Shown piece after piece: positions 1 through 5,440 of a DNA stretch of 5,440 nt. The notes under the pieces are model-generated. The model saw only the letters and a list, made by a program, of their open reading frames with translations. It made no database searches and had not been told where the DNA came from. Every line of letters begins with the position of its first letter. Position 1 is the first letter of the stretch. This DNA is from Clostridia bacterium (GTDB lineage Bacteria; Bacillota; Clostridia; Oscillospirales; Acutalibacteraceae), in the NCBI GenBank assembly GCA_017425745.1, contig JAFOXT010000088.1, positions 1-5,440 of the forward strand. Direction: 5' to 3'. Position numbers and translations under genes: made by a program.

Positions 1-2775
1 AACGAAAAGAGAATGCTCCAGGAAGCTGTTGACGCACTTATCGACAACGGCAGAAGAGGCAGACCCGTAACAGGTCCCAACAACAGAGCACTCAAATCTC
101 TTTCCGATATGCTTAAAGGTAAGCAGGGCCGTTTCAGACAGAACCTTCTCGGTAAGCGTGTTGACTATTCAGGCCGTTCGGTTATCGTTGTCGGTCCCGA
201 ACTCAAGCTCTATCAGTGCGGTCTTCCCAAGGAAATGGCACTTGAGCTCTTCAAGCCCTTCGTAATGAAGAGACTTGTTGAAACAGGTGTTGCAGCACAT
301 ATCAAAACAGCAAGAAAAACCGTTGACCGTCAGGAAAAGTGTGTATGGGACGCTCTTGAAATTGTAATCAAGGATCATCCCGTAATGCTCAACCGTGCTC
401 CCACACTTCACAGACTCGGTATTCAGGCATTTGAACCCGTACTTGTTGAAGGTAAGGCTATCAAGCTTCATCCTCTTGTATGTACAGCGTTCAACGCCGA
501 CTTCGACGGTGACCAGATGGCTGTTCACGTACCTCTTTCAGCAGAGGCTCAGGCAGAAGCACGTTTCCTTATGCTTGCTGCTAACAACCTTCTTAAGCCT
601 TCAGACGGAAAGCCCGTAGCCGTTCCCACACAGGACATGGTTCTCGGCTCATACTATCTTACACTTGAAATTGCAGGCGCAAAGGGTGAGGGTAAGGTAT
701 TCCGTGATGTAAACGAAGCAAGACTTGCTTATGATTCAGGTGTTATTGACCTTCATGCAAGAATCAAGGTTCGTTTCACAAAGGAAGTTGACGGCGTTAA
801 GAAGTCAAAGATTATTGAAACAACACTCGGTAAAATTATCTTCAATGATCCCGTTCCTCAGGATCTTGGCTTCATTGACAGAAATGACCCCGAAAATATG
901 TTCCGCCTTGAGGTTGAAGGCCTTGTAAACAAAAAGCTTCTTGGTAAGGTTATTGCAAGATGTATCCAGGTACACGGCACAGCCAAGACAGCTGAGGTTC
1001 TTGACAACGTTAAGAATCAGGGCTACAGATATTCAACACGAAGCGGTATCACCGTTGCTGTTTGTGACGCAACAATTCCCTCAACAAAGAAGGATATTCT
1101 TGCAGAAACAGAAGCTCAGGTTGACGAGGTTAACAGAAAGTACAACCGTGGTCTTCTTTCAAATCAGGACCGTTCAAGACAGGTACTTAAGGCTTGGGAT
1201 ACTTGTACAAACCGTGTTGCTGATGCTCTTACAGGTTCATTCGAGGCTACCAACCCCATCTGGATGATGCTTGACTCAGGTGCCCGTGGTTCTAACAGCC
1301 AGCTTCGTCAGCTTGCAGGTATGCGTGGTCTTATTGCCAACACAGCAGGTAAGACAATCGAAGTACCCATCAGAGCTAACTACCGAGAAGGTCTTAACGT
1401 TCAGGAATACTTCATTTCATCACGTGGTGCGCGTAAAGGTCTTGCCGATACAGCGCTTCGTACAGCTGACTCAGGTTACCTTACACGTCGTCTTGTTGAC
1501 GTTTCACAGGATGTTATTATCCGTGAAGAGGACTGTGGCTGCACAGAAGGTCTTGAAGTATACGATATCATGGACGGTAACCGTATTCTTGAATCACTTT
1601 CAGAAAGACTCAAGGGCCGTTACCTTCTTAACAACCTTATTGATGATGAAACAGGCGAGCTTGTTATGGATAATGACCATATGCTCACTGAAAAGGATGC
1701 AGACAAGATTGATGCATACCTCACAGCTAAGATGAATAAAGCTCTTGATGAGGGTATGCCCAAGGAAGAAGCTCAGAACATCAGAAGAATTACAATCCGT
1801 TCACTTCTTACTTGTAACTCAGACCACGGCGCTTGTATCAAGTGCTACGGTGCAAACCTTGCATCAGGTCAGCCTGTTACAGTTGGTGAAGCAGTTGGTA
1901 TTATCGCTGCTCAGTCAATCGGTGAACCGGGTACACAGCTTACAATGAGAACCTTCCACACCGGTGGTGTTGCGTCAGGTGCCGACATCACACAGGGTCT
2001 TCCCCGTGTCGAAGAACTCTTTGAAGCACGTAAGCCCAAGACACTTGCAATTATCTCAGAAATTGACGGTGTTGTTTCATTTGAAACAATCAAGAAGAAT
2101 CCCCACATCGTTGTTACAAACGAAGAAACAGGGGAGAGAAAGGAATACTTCCTTACCTTCGGTGCAAGAGCAAGAGTTTCAGAAGGCCAGTTCATTAAGA
2201 AGGGCGAAACAGTTACTGAAGGTTCAGTTGATCCCAAGGACGTACTCAACGTTATGGGCGTAAACGCAGTTCACGACTACCTTATCAGCCAGGTACAGCT
2301 CACATACCGTACCCAGGGTGTTGACATCAACGACAAGCACATCGAAGTTATTGCACGTCAGATGATGAAGAAGGTAAGAGTTGAAGACGAGGGTGATACA
2401 AATCTTCTTCCCAACTCAGTTGTGGATAAGAAGGAATTCCGTGATGCAAACAGAGTTATCAGAACAAGAATGGAAGCTACAGGTGAAGAGCTCAGAGAAG
2501 CAACCTGTTCACCCATCCTTATGGGTATCACAAAGGCTTCACTTGCAACTGACTCATTCCTTTCAGCTGCATCATTCCAGGAAACAACAAGAGTACTTAC
2601 CGATGCTGCAATCAAGGGCAAGGTTGATCCTCTTATGGGTCTTAAGGAAAATGTTATTATCGGTAAGCTTCTTCCCTCAGGTACAGGTATGAAGTGCTAC
2701 AACGAGGTTGAGTTCGTTGACACTGCAGAAAAGGCCGCAAAAGAAGAGGAAGCAGCACTTATCTGGAACTTCTAA
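1..2775 (+). CDS. rpoC: DNA-directed RNA polymerase subunit beta' (5'-truncated by window edge)
   Basis: This is the C-terminal 924 residues of the largest catalytic subunit of RNA polymerase. The frame is already open at base 1 (N-E-K-R before the first Met at 13), so that Met is internal. By alignment with E. coli numbering, roughly 290 N-terminal residues (zinc-binding domain and part of the clamp) lie outside the window. Counting from base 1, visible landmarks are: the switch-2/lid region around GKRVDYSGRSV; the catalytic Mg-binding motif NADFDGDQ at residues 165-172 (Asp167, Asp169, Asp171; nt 493-516); the bridge helix GARGSNSQLRQLAGMRG at 427-443; the second zinc site with Cys512, Cys605, Cys612 and Cys615 (last three as C-x6-C-x2-C); and the trigger loop with Met649, Arg650 and His653. 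The trigger loop runs straight into DITQGLPRVEELFEARKPK, so the large proteobacterial SI3 insertion is absent, as expected for Firmicutes. The C-terminus (ENVIIGKLLPSGTGM) is intact and ends in a short Ala/Glu-rich tail. No frameshift is seen. Confidence 0.99.
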   Translation, partial: NEKRMLQEAVDALIDNGRRGRPVTGPNNRALKSLSDMLKGKQGRFRQNLLGKRVDYSGRSVIVVGPELKLYQCGLPKEMALELFKPFVMKRLVETGVAAHIKTARKTVDRQEKCVWDALEIVIKDHPVMLNRAPTLHRLGIQAFEPVLVEGKAIKLHPLVCTAFNADFDGDQMAVHVPLSAEAQAEARFLMLAANNLLKPSDGKPVAVPTQDMVLGSYYLTLEIAGAKGEGKVFRDVNEARLAYDSGVIDLHARIKVRFTKEVDGVKKSKIIETTLGKIIFNDPVPQDLGFIDRNDPENMFRLEVEGLVNKKLLGKVIARCIQVHGTAKTAEVLDNVKNQGYRYSTRSGITVAVCDATIPSTKKDILAETEAQVDEVNRKYNRGLLSNQDRSRQVLKAWDTCTNRVADALTGSFEATNPIWMMLDSGARGSNSQLRQLAGMRGLIANTAGKTIEVPIRANYREGLNVQEYFISSRGARKGLADTALRTADSGYLTRRLVDVSQDVIIREEDCGCTEGLEVYDIMDGNRILESLSERLKGRYLLNNLIDDETGELVMDNDHMLTEKDADKIDAYLTAKMNKALDEGMPKEEAQNIRRITIRSLLTCNSDHGACIKCYGANLASGQPVTVGEAVGIIAAQSIGEPGTQLTMRTFHTGGVASGADITQGLPRVEELFEARKPKTLAIISEIDGVVSFETIKKNPHIVVTNEETGERKEYFLTFGARARVSEGQFIKKGETVTEGSVDPKDVLNVMGVNAVHDYLISQVQLTYRTQGVDINDKHIEVIARQMMKKVRVEDEGDTNLLPNSVVDKKEFRDANRVIRTRMEATGEELREATCSPILMGITKASLATDSFLSAASFQETTRVLTDAAIKGKVDPLMGLKENVIIGKLLPSGTGMKCYNEVEFVDTAEKAAKEEEAALIWNF

Positions 2776-2779
2776 TATT

Positions 2780-2812
2780 AAAAGGAGATGTGTTTTGCAC
2801 ATCTCCTTTTTT
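2780..2812 (+). terminator. Rho-independent terminator of rpoC
   Basis: A perfect 13-bp stem (AAAAGGAGATGTG at 2780-2792 pairing with 2798-2810) closes a 5-nt loop TTTTG, and the T run at 2807-2812 follows. It begins 5 bases after the rpoC stop codon, so it should end the rpoBC transcript here. The left arm starts with a run of A, so on the minus strand the hairpin is also followed by T-rich sequence and could act in both directions. Confidence 0.93.
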
Positions 2813-2818
2813 AATGAA

Positions 2819-2859
2819 TAATTGCGGGTCGCTTCGCTCCGATTAAACTCTCTCAATTA
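2819..2859. repeat. Short GC-rich palindromic element in the rpoC-rubredoxin gap (REP-like, tentative)
   Basis: A 41-bp segment is bounded by a 6-bp inverted repeat (TAATTG at 2819-2824, CAATTA at 2854-2859). It holds a GC-rich core, CGGGTCGCTTCGCTCCG at 2825-2841, that can fold imperfectly on itself (CGG/CCG ends, CG/CG inner pairs). The core contrasts sharply with the AT-rich gap around it. No reading frame covers it. It resembles small interspersed palindromic elements found between bacterial genes, but one copy in this window cannot prove that it is repeated. Confidence 0.35.
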
Positions 2860-2874
2860 CAGAATATGAAACAT

Positions 2875-2913
2875 AAGAAAACACATCCCACGTTAATTTG
2901 TCGGGATGTGTTT
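2875..2913 (-). terminator. Rho-independent terminator of the rubredoxin gene
   Basis: An 11-bp perfect stem (AAACACATCCC at 2879-2889 with GGGATGTGTTT at 2903-2913) closes a 13-nt loop. Read on the minus strand, the stem ends in TTTTCTT (2881 down to 2875), a usable U-rich tail. It lies about 55 bases downstream of the rubredoxin stop codon. On the plus strand only three T follow the stem, so the minus orientation is the better reading. The loop is longer than ideal. Confidence 0.72.
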
Positions 2914-2941
2914 AACTGTTTTATCAAACCTTAAGCGCAAT

Positions 2942-2965
2942 TTTGAATTTTGCACTTTGAATTTT
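2942..2965. repeat. Two direct copies of TTTGAATTTT
   Basis: The 10-bp word TTTGAATTTT occurs at 2942-2951 and again at 2956-2965, separated by GCAC. The second copy ends two bases from the rubredoxin stop codon. The unit is AT-rich and could be low-complexity sequence or part of an interspersed intergenic repeat. No function is evident. Confidence 0.5.
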
Positions 2966-2967
2966 TA

Positions 2968-3126
2968 TTACTCTTCGGGTGAAAAGCTGTCCTTGCCAAC
3001 ACTGCAAAGGGGACATTCAAAATCATCGGGAAGGTCAGCAAAAGCTGTGCCGGGTTCGATGCCGAGTTCTTCAAGACCTACTTCCTCATCATATTCCCAA
3101 CCGCAAACGTCACATACATACTTCAT
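2968..3126 (-). CDS. Rubredoxin, 52 aa
   Basis: This small cytoplasmic iron protein carries single electrons through one Fe bound by four cysteines. The complete product has both binding knuckles: C5-D-V-C8-G near the N-terminus and C38-P-L-C41 near the C-terminus, with 29 residues between C8 and C38, the normal type I spacing. The conserved IEPGTAF and DLPDDF stretches lie between them, and the length matches the roughly 52-54 residues usual for the family. Two details depart from the classical sequence: the residue after the second knuckle is Ser42 rather than Gly, and the usual core Trp of the DDW motif is Phe36, while Trp10 sits where Tyr is common. ATG at 3126 is chosen because a strong ribosome binding site precedes it. 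In anaerobes rubredoxins commonly serve rubrerythrin, superoxide reductase or rubredoxin:oxygen oxidoreductase; no such partner is adjacent, so the partner is unknown. It is convergent with rpoC and divergent from the gene at 3386. Confidence 0.96.
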   Translation of the reverse strand: MKYVCDVCGWEYDEEVGLEELGIEPGTAFADLPDDFECPLCSVGKDSFSPEE

Positions 3127-3134
3127 AAAAATTA

Positions 3135-3143
3135 CTCCTTTCT
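3135..3143 (-). promoter_or_regulatory. Ribosome binding site of the rubredoxin gene
   Basis: Read on the minus strand, AGAAAGGAG ends 8 bases before the ATG at 3126. It is a near-perfect Shine-Dalgarno sequence and fixes the start codon of this very short gene. Confidence 0.88.
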
Positions 3144-3167
3144 GGGTATAACTGTTTCTATAGGGAT

Positions 3168-3198
3168 ATTATATAGCATTATATATAAGTTTTGTCAA
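3168..3198 (-). promoter_or_regulatory. Sigma-A-type promoter for rubredoxin
   Basis: On the minus strand a perfect TTGACA (-35) lies at 3198-3193. Two overlapping -10 candidates follow: TATATA at 3175-3170 with a 17-bp spacer, or TATAAT at 3173-3168 with a 19-bp spacer. Transcription would start near 3161, giving a leader of about 35 bases before the ATG at 3126. The position, orientation and consensus -35 make this a convincing promoter, though which -10 is used cannot be decided by eye. Confidence 0.75.
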
Positions 3199-3218
3199 TA
3201 GGAAACTGAAATTTTATA

Positions 3219-3253
3219 GAAAAAATTGTAAGACTTTTTTCGACATGAAAAAA
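3219..3253. other. A/T-tract cluster in the divergent promoter region
   Basis: Runs of six A (3220-3225), six T (3235-3240) and six A (3248-3253) lie 13-15 bases apart, and neighbouring runs are mutually complementary (GAAAAAA at 3219-3225, TTTTTTC at 3235-3241, GAAAAAA at 3247-3253). Such tracts often bend DNA or help RNA polymerase bind. The spacing is not an exact helical repeat, so this is a description rather than a proven element. No gene is present here. Confidence 0.4.
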
Positions 3254-3284
3254 TCAACAAAAACAACTCAATATATTTGTTGAT
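3253..3284. promoter_or_regulatory. Perfect 9-bp inverted repeat, putative operator
   Basis: ATCAACAAA at 3253-3261 is exactly mirrored by TTTGTTGAT at 3276-3284, with a 14-base AT-rich centre. The arms are 23 bp apart centre to centre, about two helical turns, as expected for a dimeric regulator binding one face of the DNA. The right arm ends 8 bases before the -35 box at 3293, a place typical of an activator site; a repressor is also possible. It is not followed by a T run, so it does not look like a terminator. The cognate regulator is unknown. Confidence 0.5.
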
Positions 3285-3292
3285 AGGTACAG

Positions 3293-3322
3293 TTGACAGT
3301 CCGGCGTAAATAATGGTAAAAT
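3293..3322 (+). promoter_or_regulatory. Sigma-A-type promoter for the glutaminase-like gene
   Basis: A perfect TTGACA (3293-3298) is followed after 18 bp by TAAAAT (3317-3322), preceded by TGG, which makes it an extended -10. Transcription would start near 3329, leaving a leader of about 57 bases before the ATG at 3386. It points away from the rubredoxin promoter. Confidence 0.78.
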
Positions 3323-3325
3323 GTA

Positions 3326-3361
3326 GTGATTGATTTGAAGGTGTCTGCTGAAGGACATCAC
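3326..3361 (+). promoter_or_regulatory. Hairpin in the 5' leader of the glutaminase-like gene
   Basis: GGTGTCT (3340-3346) can pair with GGACATC (3353-3359) around a 6-base loop GCTGAA, using two G-U pairs. Alternatively GTGAT (3326-3330) can pair with ATCAC (3357-3361). The two pairings share bases, so they exclude each other. The leader is too short for any riboswitch class I recognise, and no T run follows. It may affect mRNA stability or be incidental. Confidence 0.3.
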
Positions 3362-3370
3362 AAAAGTTAA

Positions 3371-3378
3371 AAAGGAGA
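3371..3378 (+). promoter_or_regulatory. Ribosome binding site of the glutaminase-like gene
   Basis: AAAGGAGA with its GGAG core ends 7 bases before the ATG at 3386, which supports that start codon over later Met codons. Confidence 0.88.
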
Positions 3379-3385
3379 CAGAATT

Positions 3386-5305
3386 ATGAAACTTCCATCA
3401 TATCCCGTAATTACGGTTGACCCGTTTTTCAGCATCTGGTCAAGAAGTGACAAGCTTAATGAAAGTGATACCTGCCTTTGGTGCGGAATCAGAAAGCCCA
3501 TTAAGGGCACAGTAACCTTTGACGGCGTAACTTATCGCTTTTTAGGTGCAGGCGACGAAGAAAAGCTTACTCAGGTTAAAACTGAAATTCTTCCTTATAT
3601 TTCAGAATATACATTTGAAAACGATAAGCTCAGACTTATTCTCAAAACCTGGTCACCCCTTCTTCTTGATGATTTTCATCTTCTTGCAACACCCGTTGCT
3701 TATTTTGATTTTGAGGTTCAGAACCTTACAGGTGAAGAAAAGGCTGTTTCTGTTTCAATTGAGGCTTCAGAGGAGCTTTGCTATGACCGTAAGGTTAAGG
3801 AGACAGTTTGCTATACCTCTAACTTCTCGGGCTTTTTATACGCAAAAATGGGCAGAACGAAGCAGAATCCTATTTACATTTCAGGTGACGGAGTTTCAGC
3901 TGACTGGGGTTATTATCTTATTTCAGGCGGCAGTGTTTCAGCTTCACGCCACGGAATCAAGTCAACTCACACAGTTAATGTAAACAAGGTTCAGCGTTTT
4001 TCAACCCTTATGGCATATGATGACATTTATTCAATTGAATACTTCGGTGAAAAGCTGAAGGGTCTCTGGACAGAAAAGTTCAGCTCAATTGAAGAAGCTC
4101 TTAAGTTCTGCACAGACAACAGAGCAGACCTTCTTAAGAGAATCAAGGCTCAGAACGAGCTTATTCTCAAGGACAGCAAGGAATTCGGCGAGGATTATCA
4201 GAAGATTCTTTCTGCAGCTGCAAGACAGGTTCTTGCTGCACACAAGCTTGTAAGAAACAGCAAGGGCGAGCTTCTTTATATGTCAAAGGAATGTCATTCA
4301 AACGGTTGTATCAACACAGTTGACGTTTCTTATCCCGCACTTCCTATGTATCTTCTCTATGCTCCTGAGCTTGTTAAGGCAATGTGCACCGGTATCTTTA
4401 CCTTTGCAAATATGCCCTTATGGAAGGCTGATTTTGCTCCCCACGATATCGGTCGTTATCCTTGGGCAAACGGTCAGGTTTATGCTCTGGCTCCTGCACA
4501 TCATCTTCCTCACCACAGAATCAGCTACCGCAGAGTTTACAAAAAGAAATCAATGAATATCTTTATGCCTCAGTTCCAGATGCCCGTTGAGGAATGCGGT
4601 AATATGCTTGTTATGGCTTATTCTTACTACAAAATGACAGGGGATAAGGCTTTCCTTAAGGAAAACTTCGAACTGCTTTCAAAGTGGGCTGATTTCCTTA
4701 AAAACAAGGGAATTGACCTTGATAACCAGCTTTGCACTGATGACTTTGCAGGTCACAGCAAGCGTAACGTAAACCTTGCAATAAAGAGCATTATGGGCAG
4801 AGCTTGCTACAACAGAATCTGCGAGGCTCTCGATATAGCTGACGAAAGCTTGTTTGAAGCAAAGCAGGACGCAGAAAAGCTTATCGCACTTTGCGATACA
4901 GACGGTTATCTTCCCTTTGCACTTTCAAAGAAGGATTCATGGAGCCTTAAGTACAATATGGTATGGGATATTGTTTTCGGCTTTAACATCTTTGATGAAA
5001 AGCTTTACGAGGCTGAAACTATGAAGTACAGAGATGAGCTCAACAAGTACGGTGTACCTCTTGATTCAAGAAAGGATTTCACAAAGACCGACTGGATGCT
5101 CTGGGCAGCTTGCCTTGATAAAACAGGTGAGAATGTAAAGTCATTCTCAAAGACTATTGTAGACTTCCTTGCTGAAAGCGAAAGCAAGGTATGCTTCTCA
5201 GACTGGTATGACACAAAAACTGCAAAGCAGTGCGGCTTTGACCACAGAACTGTTCAGGCAGGCTTATGGATGCCGGTTTTAAATGCAAAAATGCAGGAGA
5301 AATGA
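3386..5305 (+). CDS. Glutaminase A-like family protein (DUF4964/DUF5127/DUF4965/DUF1793 type), cytoplasmic form
   Basis: The 639-residue product matches, by remembered motifs, the family of fungal secreted L-glutaminase GtaA and its many bacterial homologues. Residues 1-55 (YPVITVDPFFSIWS, then GIRKPIKGTVTFDGVTYRFLG) resemble the N-terminal DUF4964 segment. Residues about 65-230 are beta-rich, as in the DUF5127 N-terminal domain. From about 265 onwards come the landmarks of the six-helical-hairpin barrel: SNGCINTVDVSYP (305-317), FAPHDIGRYPWANGQVY (350-366), QMPVEECGNMLVM (398-410), TDDFAGH (451-457), SWSLKYNMVWD (518-528), YGVPLDSRKDFTKTDWMLW (555-573) and the terminal RTVQAGLWMPVL (621-632). 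Conserved acids E402, E403, D452, D453 and D528 are candidate catalytic residues, which is inference. No signal peptide, lipobox or membrane segment is seen, unlike GtaA and many Bacteroides members. Glutamine hydrolysis is the only activity I know for the family; the true substrate here may differ. The gene has its own promoter, ribosome binding site and 3' hairpin, and codon use like rpoC, so it looks native. Confidence 0.88.
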   Translation: MKLPSYPVITVDPFFSIWSRSDKLNESDTCLWCGIRKPIKGTVTFDGVTYRFLGAGDEEKLTQVKTEILPYISEYTFENDKLRLILKTWSPLLLDDFHLLATPVAYFDFEVQNLTGEEKAVSVSIEASEELCYDRKVKETVCYTSNFSGFLYAKMGRTKQNPIYISGDGVSADWGYYLISGGSVSASRHGIKSTHTVNVNKVQRFSTLMAYDDIYSIEYFGEKLKGLWTEKFSSIEEALKFCTDNRADLLKRIKAQNELILKDSKEFGEDYQKILSAAARQVLAAHKLVRNSKGELLYMSKECHSNGCINTVDVSYPALPMYLLYAPELVKAMCTGIFTFANMPLWKADFAPHDIGRYPWANGQVYALAPAHHLPHHRISYRRVYKKKSMNIFMPQFQMPVEECGNMLVMAYSYYKMTGDKAFLKENFELLSKWADFLKNKGIDLDNQLCTDDFAGHSKRNVNLAIKSIMGRACYNRICEALDIADESLFEAKQDAEKLIALCDTDGYLPFALSKKDSWSLKYNMVWDIVFGFNIFDEKLYEAETMKYRDELNKYGVPLDSRKDFTKTDWMLWAACLDKTGENVKSFSKTIVDFLAESESKVCFSDWYDTKTAKQCGFDHRTVQAGLWMPVLNAKMQEK

Positions 5306-5310
5306 TAAAT

Positions 5311-5341
5311 AGCCCCTCGGTCACTAAATGATTGAGGGGTT
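5311..5341 (+). terminator. Hairpin after the glutaminase-like gene, weak terminator or processing site
   Basis: CCCCTCGGTCA (5313-5323) pairs with TGATTGAGGGG (5329-5339) through 11 bp including two G-U pairs, around a CTAAA loop; an A-U and a G-U pair can extend the base to 5311-5341. It starts 5 bases after the stop codon. The sequence after it, TACTTGTTGG, is only partly T-rich, so termination may be incomplete and some transcription may continue into the gene at 5363. Confidence 0.6.
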
Positions 5342-5362
5342 ACTTGTTGGATAGGAAAAAAT

Positions 5363-5440
5363 ATGAAAGATTATAATTATACCGGCTACAATATAAATCT
5401 AAAGGAGAATGCAAGAAATCTCAGAAAGTCAATGACTGAT
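5363..5440 (+). CDS. N-terminus of a probable XRE-type helix-turn-helix regulator (3'-truncated by window edge)
   Basis: An ATG with a modest ribosome binding site (AGGA at 5353-5356, 6 bases upstream) opens 26 codons that run off the right edge without a stop. The peptide reads MKDYNYTGYN then INLKENARNLRKSMTD. The part from NLKENARNLRKS has the look of helix 1 of Cro/CI-type DNA-binding domains, in which similar words precede the T-Q-x-x-L-A recognition helices; those helices lie beyond the window, so the call rests on one helix. An in-frame stop at 5333-5335 and the lack of other in-frame starts leave ATG 5363 as the only sensible start. No clear promoter of its own is visible in the 57-base gap, so it may be transcribed by readthrough of the hairpin at 5311-5341 and could regulate the upstream gene. 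Both points are inference. Confidence 0.6.
   Translation, partial: MKDYNYTGYNINLKENARNLRKSMTD

Noticed and set aside
169..528. Open frame of 119 codons on the minus strand inside rpoC
   Set aside because: It lies antisense to the most conserved part of beta', including the catalytic motif. It has no ribosome binding site that I can see, and its peptide resembles nothing known.
2781..2792. AAAGGAG followed by ATG just after rpoC, looking like a ribosome binding site and start
   Set aside because: These bases form the left arm of the terminator stem. The GGAG and the ATG are almost adjacent with no proper spacing.
2906..3151. Plus-strand open frame of 81 codons across the rubredoxin locus
   Set aside because: It is the antisense of the rubredoxin gene, whose minus-strand product has all four iron-binding cysteines, a strong ribosome binding site and a promoter.
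3326..3385. Riboswitch, such as a glutamine-responsive RNA, in the leader of the glutaminase-like gene
   Set aside because: The leader of about 57 bases has no conserved core I recognise and no terminator or ribosome-binding-site sequestering stem.
5401..5435. AAAGGAG then ATG at 5409 inside the last gene
   Set aside because: The frame stops after eight codons, and it overlaps the helix-turn-helix-like frame, which reads as a convincing protein.
1..5440. CRISPR array, tRNA or rRNA gene, transposase or phage integration site
   Set aside because: No regularly spaced direct repeats, cloverleaf-like segments, rRNA signatures or transposase motifs are seen on either strand.

Overview
The window looks like chromosomal DNA from a low-to-moderate GC, Gram-positive anaerobe of the class Clostridia; an Oscillospiraceae/Ruminococcaceae-type gut bacterium is my best guess. 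The reasons are a Firmicutes-style RNA polymerase beta' subunit with no large insertion in the trigger loop, strong AAAGGAG-type ribosome binding sites, sigma-A-like promoters, a rubredoxin (typical of anaerobes), and Leu/Pro codon use dominated by CTT and CCC/CCT. The lineage is inferred from general features, not from a database comparison.

Layout. (1) Positions 1-2775 hold the 3' three quarters of rpoC, cut by the left window edge, followed at once by a textbook Rho-independent terminator. (2) Positions 2813-2967 are a non-coding gap between convergent genes, with a small GC-rich repeat-like element, a terminator facing the minus strand and a short tandem repeat. (3) Positions 2968-3126, minus strand, encode a complete 52-residue rubredoxin with its own ribosome binding site and promoter. 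(4) Positions 3127-3385 form a divergent, AT-rich regulatory region: the rubredoxin promoter points left, a second sigma-A-like promoter points right, and a perfect 9-bp inverted repeat lies just upstream of the right-hand promoter. (5) Positions 3386-5305 encode a 639-residue protein of the glutaminase A-like family (DUF4964/DUF5127/DUF4965/DUF1793 type) with no signal peptide. (6) A hairpin at 5311-5341 is followed by the first 26 codons of another gene, probably an XRE-type helix-turn-helix regulator, cut by the right edge.

How the genes relate. They do not form one pathway. rpoC is the end of a housekeeping transcription operon, rubredoxin is a stand-alone electron carrier, and the glutaminase-like enzyme appears to be an independently controlled metabolic gene, possibly linked to the regulator that starts just after it. 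I found no clear new multi-gene system. The points most worth a second look are the putative operator in front of the glutaminase-like gene, the apparently cytoplasmic form of a family best known as secreted, and rpoC being followed by a terminator and a convergent gene rather than by the ribosomal protein genes of the str cluster.
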